Below are positions 63,727-64,000 of a stretch of DNA of 64,000 bases, piece by piece. The notes under the pieces were generated by a model that saw only the letters and a program-made list of their open reading frames with translations, searched no databases and had not been told where the DNA came from. The stretch comes from Azoarcus sp. (GTDB taxonomy: Bacteria > Pseudomonadota > Gammaproteobacteria > Burkholderiales > Rhodocyclaceae): the NCBI GenBank assembly GCA_031289095.1, contig JAITQD010000032.1:21959-85958 (forward strand), written 5' to 3'. Positions within the stretch are counted from its first letter, which is position 1; each line of letters opens with the position of its first letter. The position numbers and the translations under genes are program-made.

Positions 63727-63972
63727 TGATCAATACAGGTTGTCTGTGCATTGACAAATGAATGAGGAGGATGCTTGGGTTATGCAGAAGTTTCCATTGA
63801 ATTATCCCATTTCGTGACGTGGTTATCGGTGCTGATTGTCCGTGCATTGACCAAGACATGGCCGGAAGCACTAAAATAATTAGAACGATTAGCATCTTTC
63901 TGTTTTTGTGGAAAATTTCACATGTTAGCATCCAGAAAACTTGACGTTTCCACGGCTTGTCGCATGCTTTTT

Positions 63973-64000
63973 GCAAGCAAGCAAGCAAGCAAGCAAGCAA
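63973..64000. repeat. Tetranucleotide repeat (GCAA)7, running into the window edge
   Basis: Seven consecutive gcaa units directly after ATGCTTTTT. Confidence 0.95.

Noticed and set aside
62738-64000. 420-aa minus-strand ORF extending upstream of rimM through rpsP to the window end
   Set aside because: The extension overlaps rpsP in another frame; only the RimM portion from 63244 is supported.

Overview
The window is a GC-rich proteobacterial chromosome segment, probably betaproteobacterial (Rhodocyclales-like by gene content and order; inference). Most of it is housekeeping: dapF-DUF484-xerC, rlmI, ruvB/ruvA, rng-maf-rlmH-rsfS, thrB, polA, mscS-crcB, pncC-pgpA, serB-aroG, xthA, pyrE, rpsU-dnaG-rpoD plus a CAU-anticodon tRNA, tsaD, plsY, folB, xerD-proA, holC-pepA, lptFG and rpsP-rimM-trmD-rplS. 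The accessory parts are the most interesting. (1) A three-gene block encodes a putative HEXXH metallopeptidase effector, a small PepSY-like protein and an orphan Hcp; it could be a T6SS effector/immunity/carrier cassette with a propeptide-like immunity protein. (2) A stacked-hairpin intergenic RNA downstream of xerD is followed by a short ORF resembling a decayed IscB N-terminus (candidate HEARO/omega-RNA remnant). (3) Three tandem PEP-CTERM paralogues separate ruvA from ruvB, each with a sigma-54-like -24/-12 element. (4) An aryl-polyene-like cluster ends abruptly after the MMPL exporter. (5) A degraded island sits beside the tRNA, with an integrase fragment, a RelE/XRE toxin-antitoxin pair and the C-terminal tail of a possible ADP-ribosyltransferase toxin. 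(6) A dispersed repeat has 25-bp perfect terminal inverted repeats. (7) A (GCAA)n tract starts in the last 28 bp, just after an ATG. All calls come from reading the sequence and the supplied ORF track; no searches were run.
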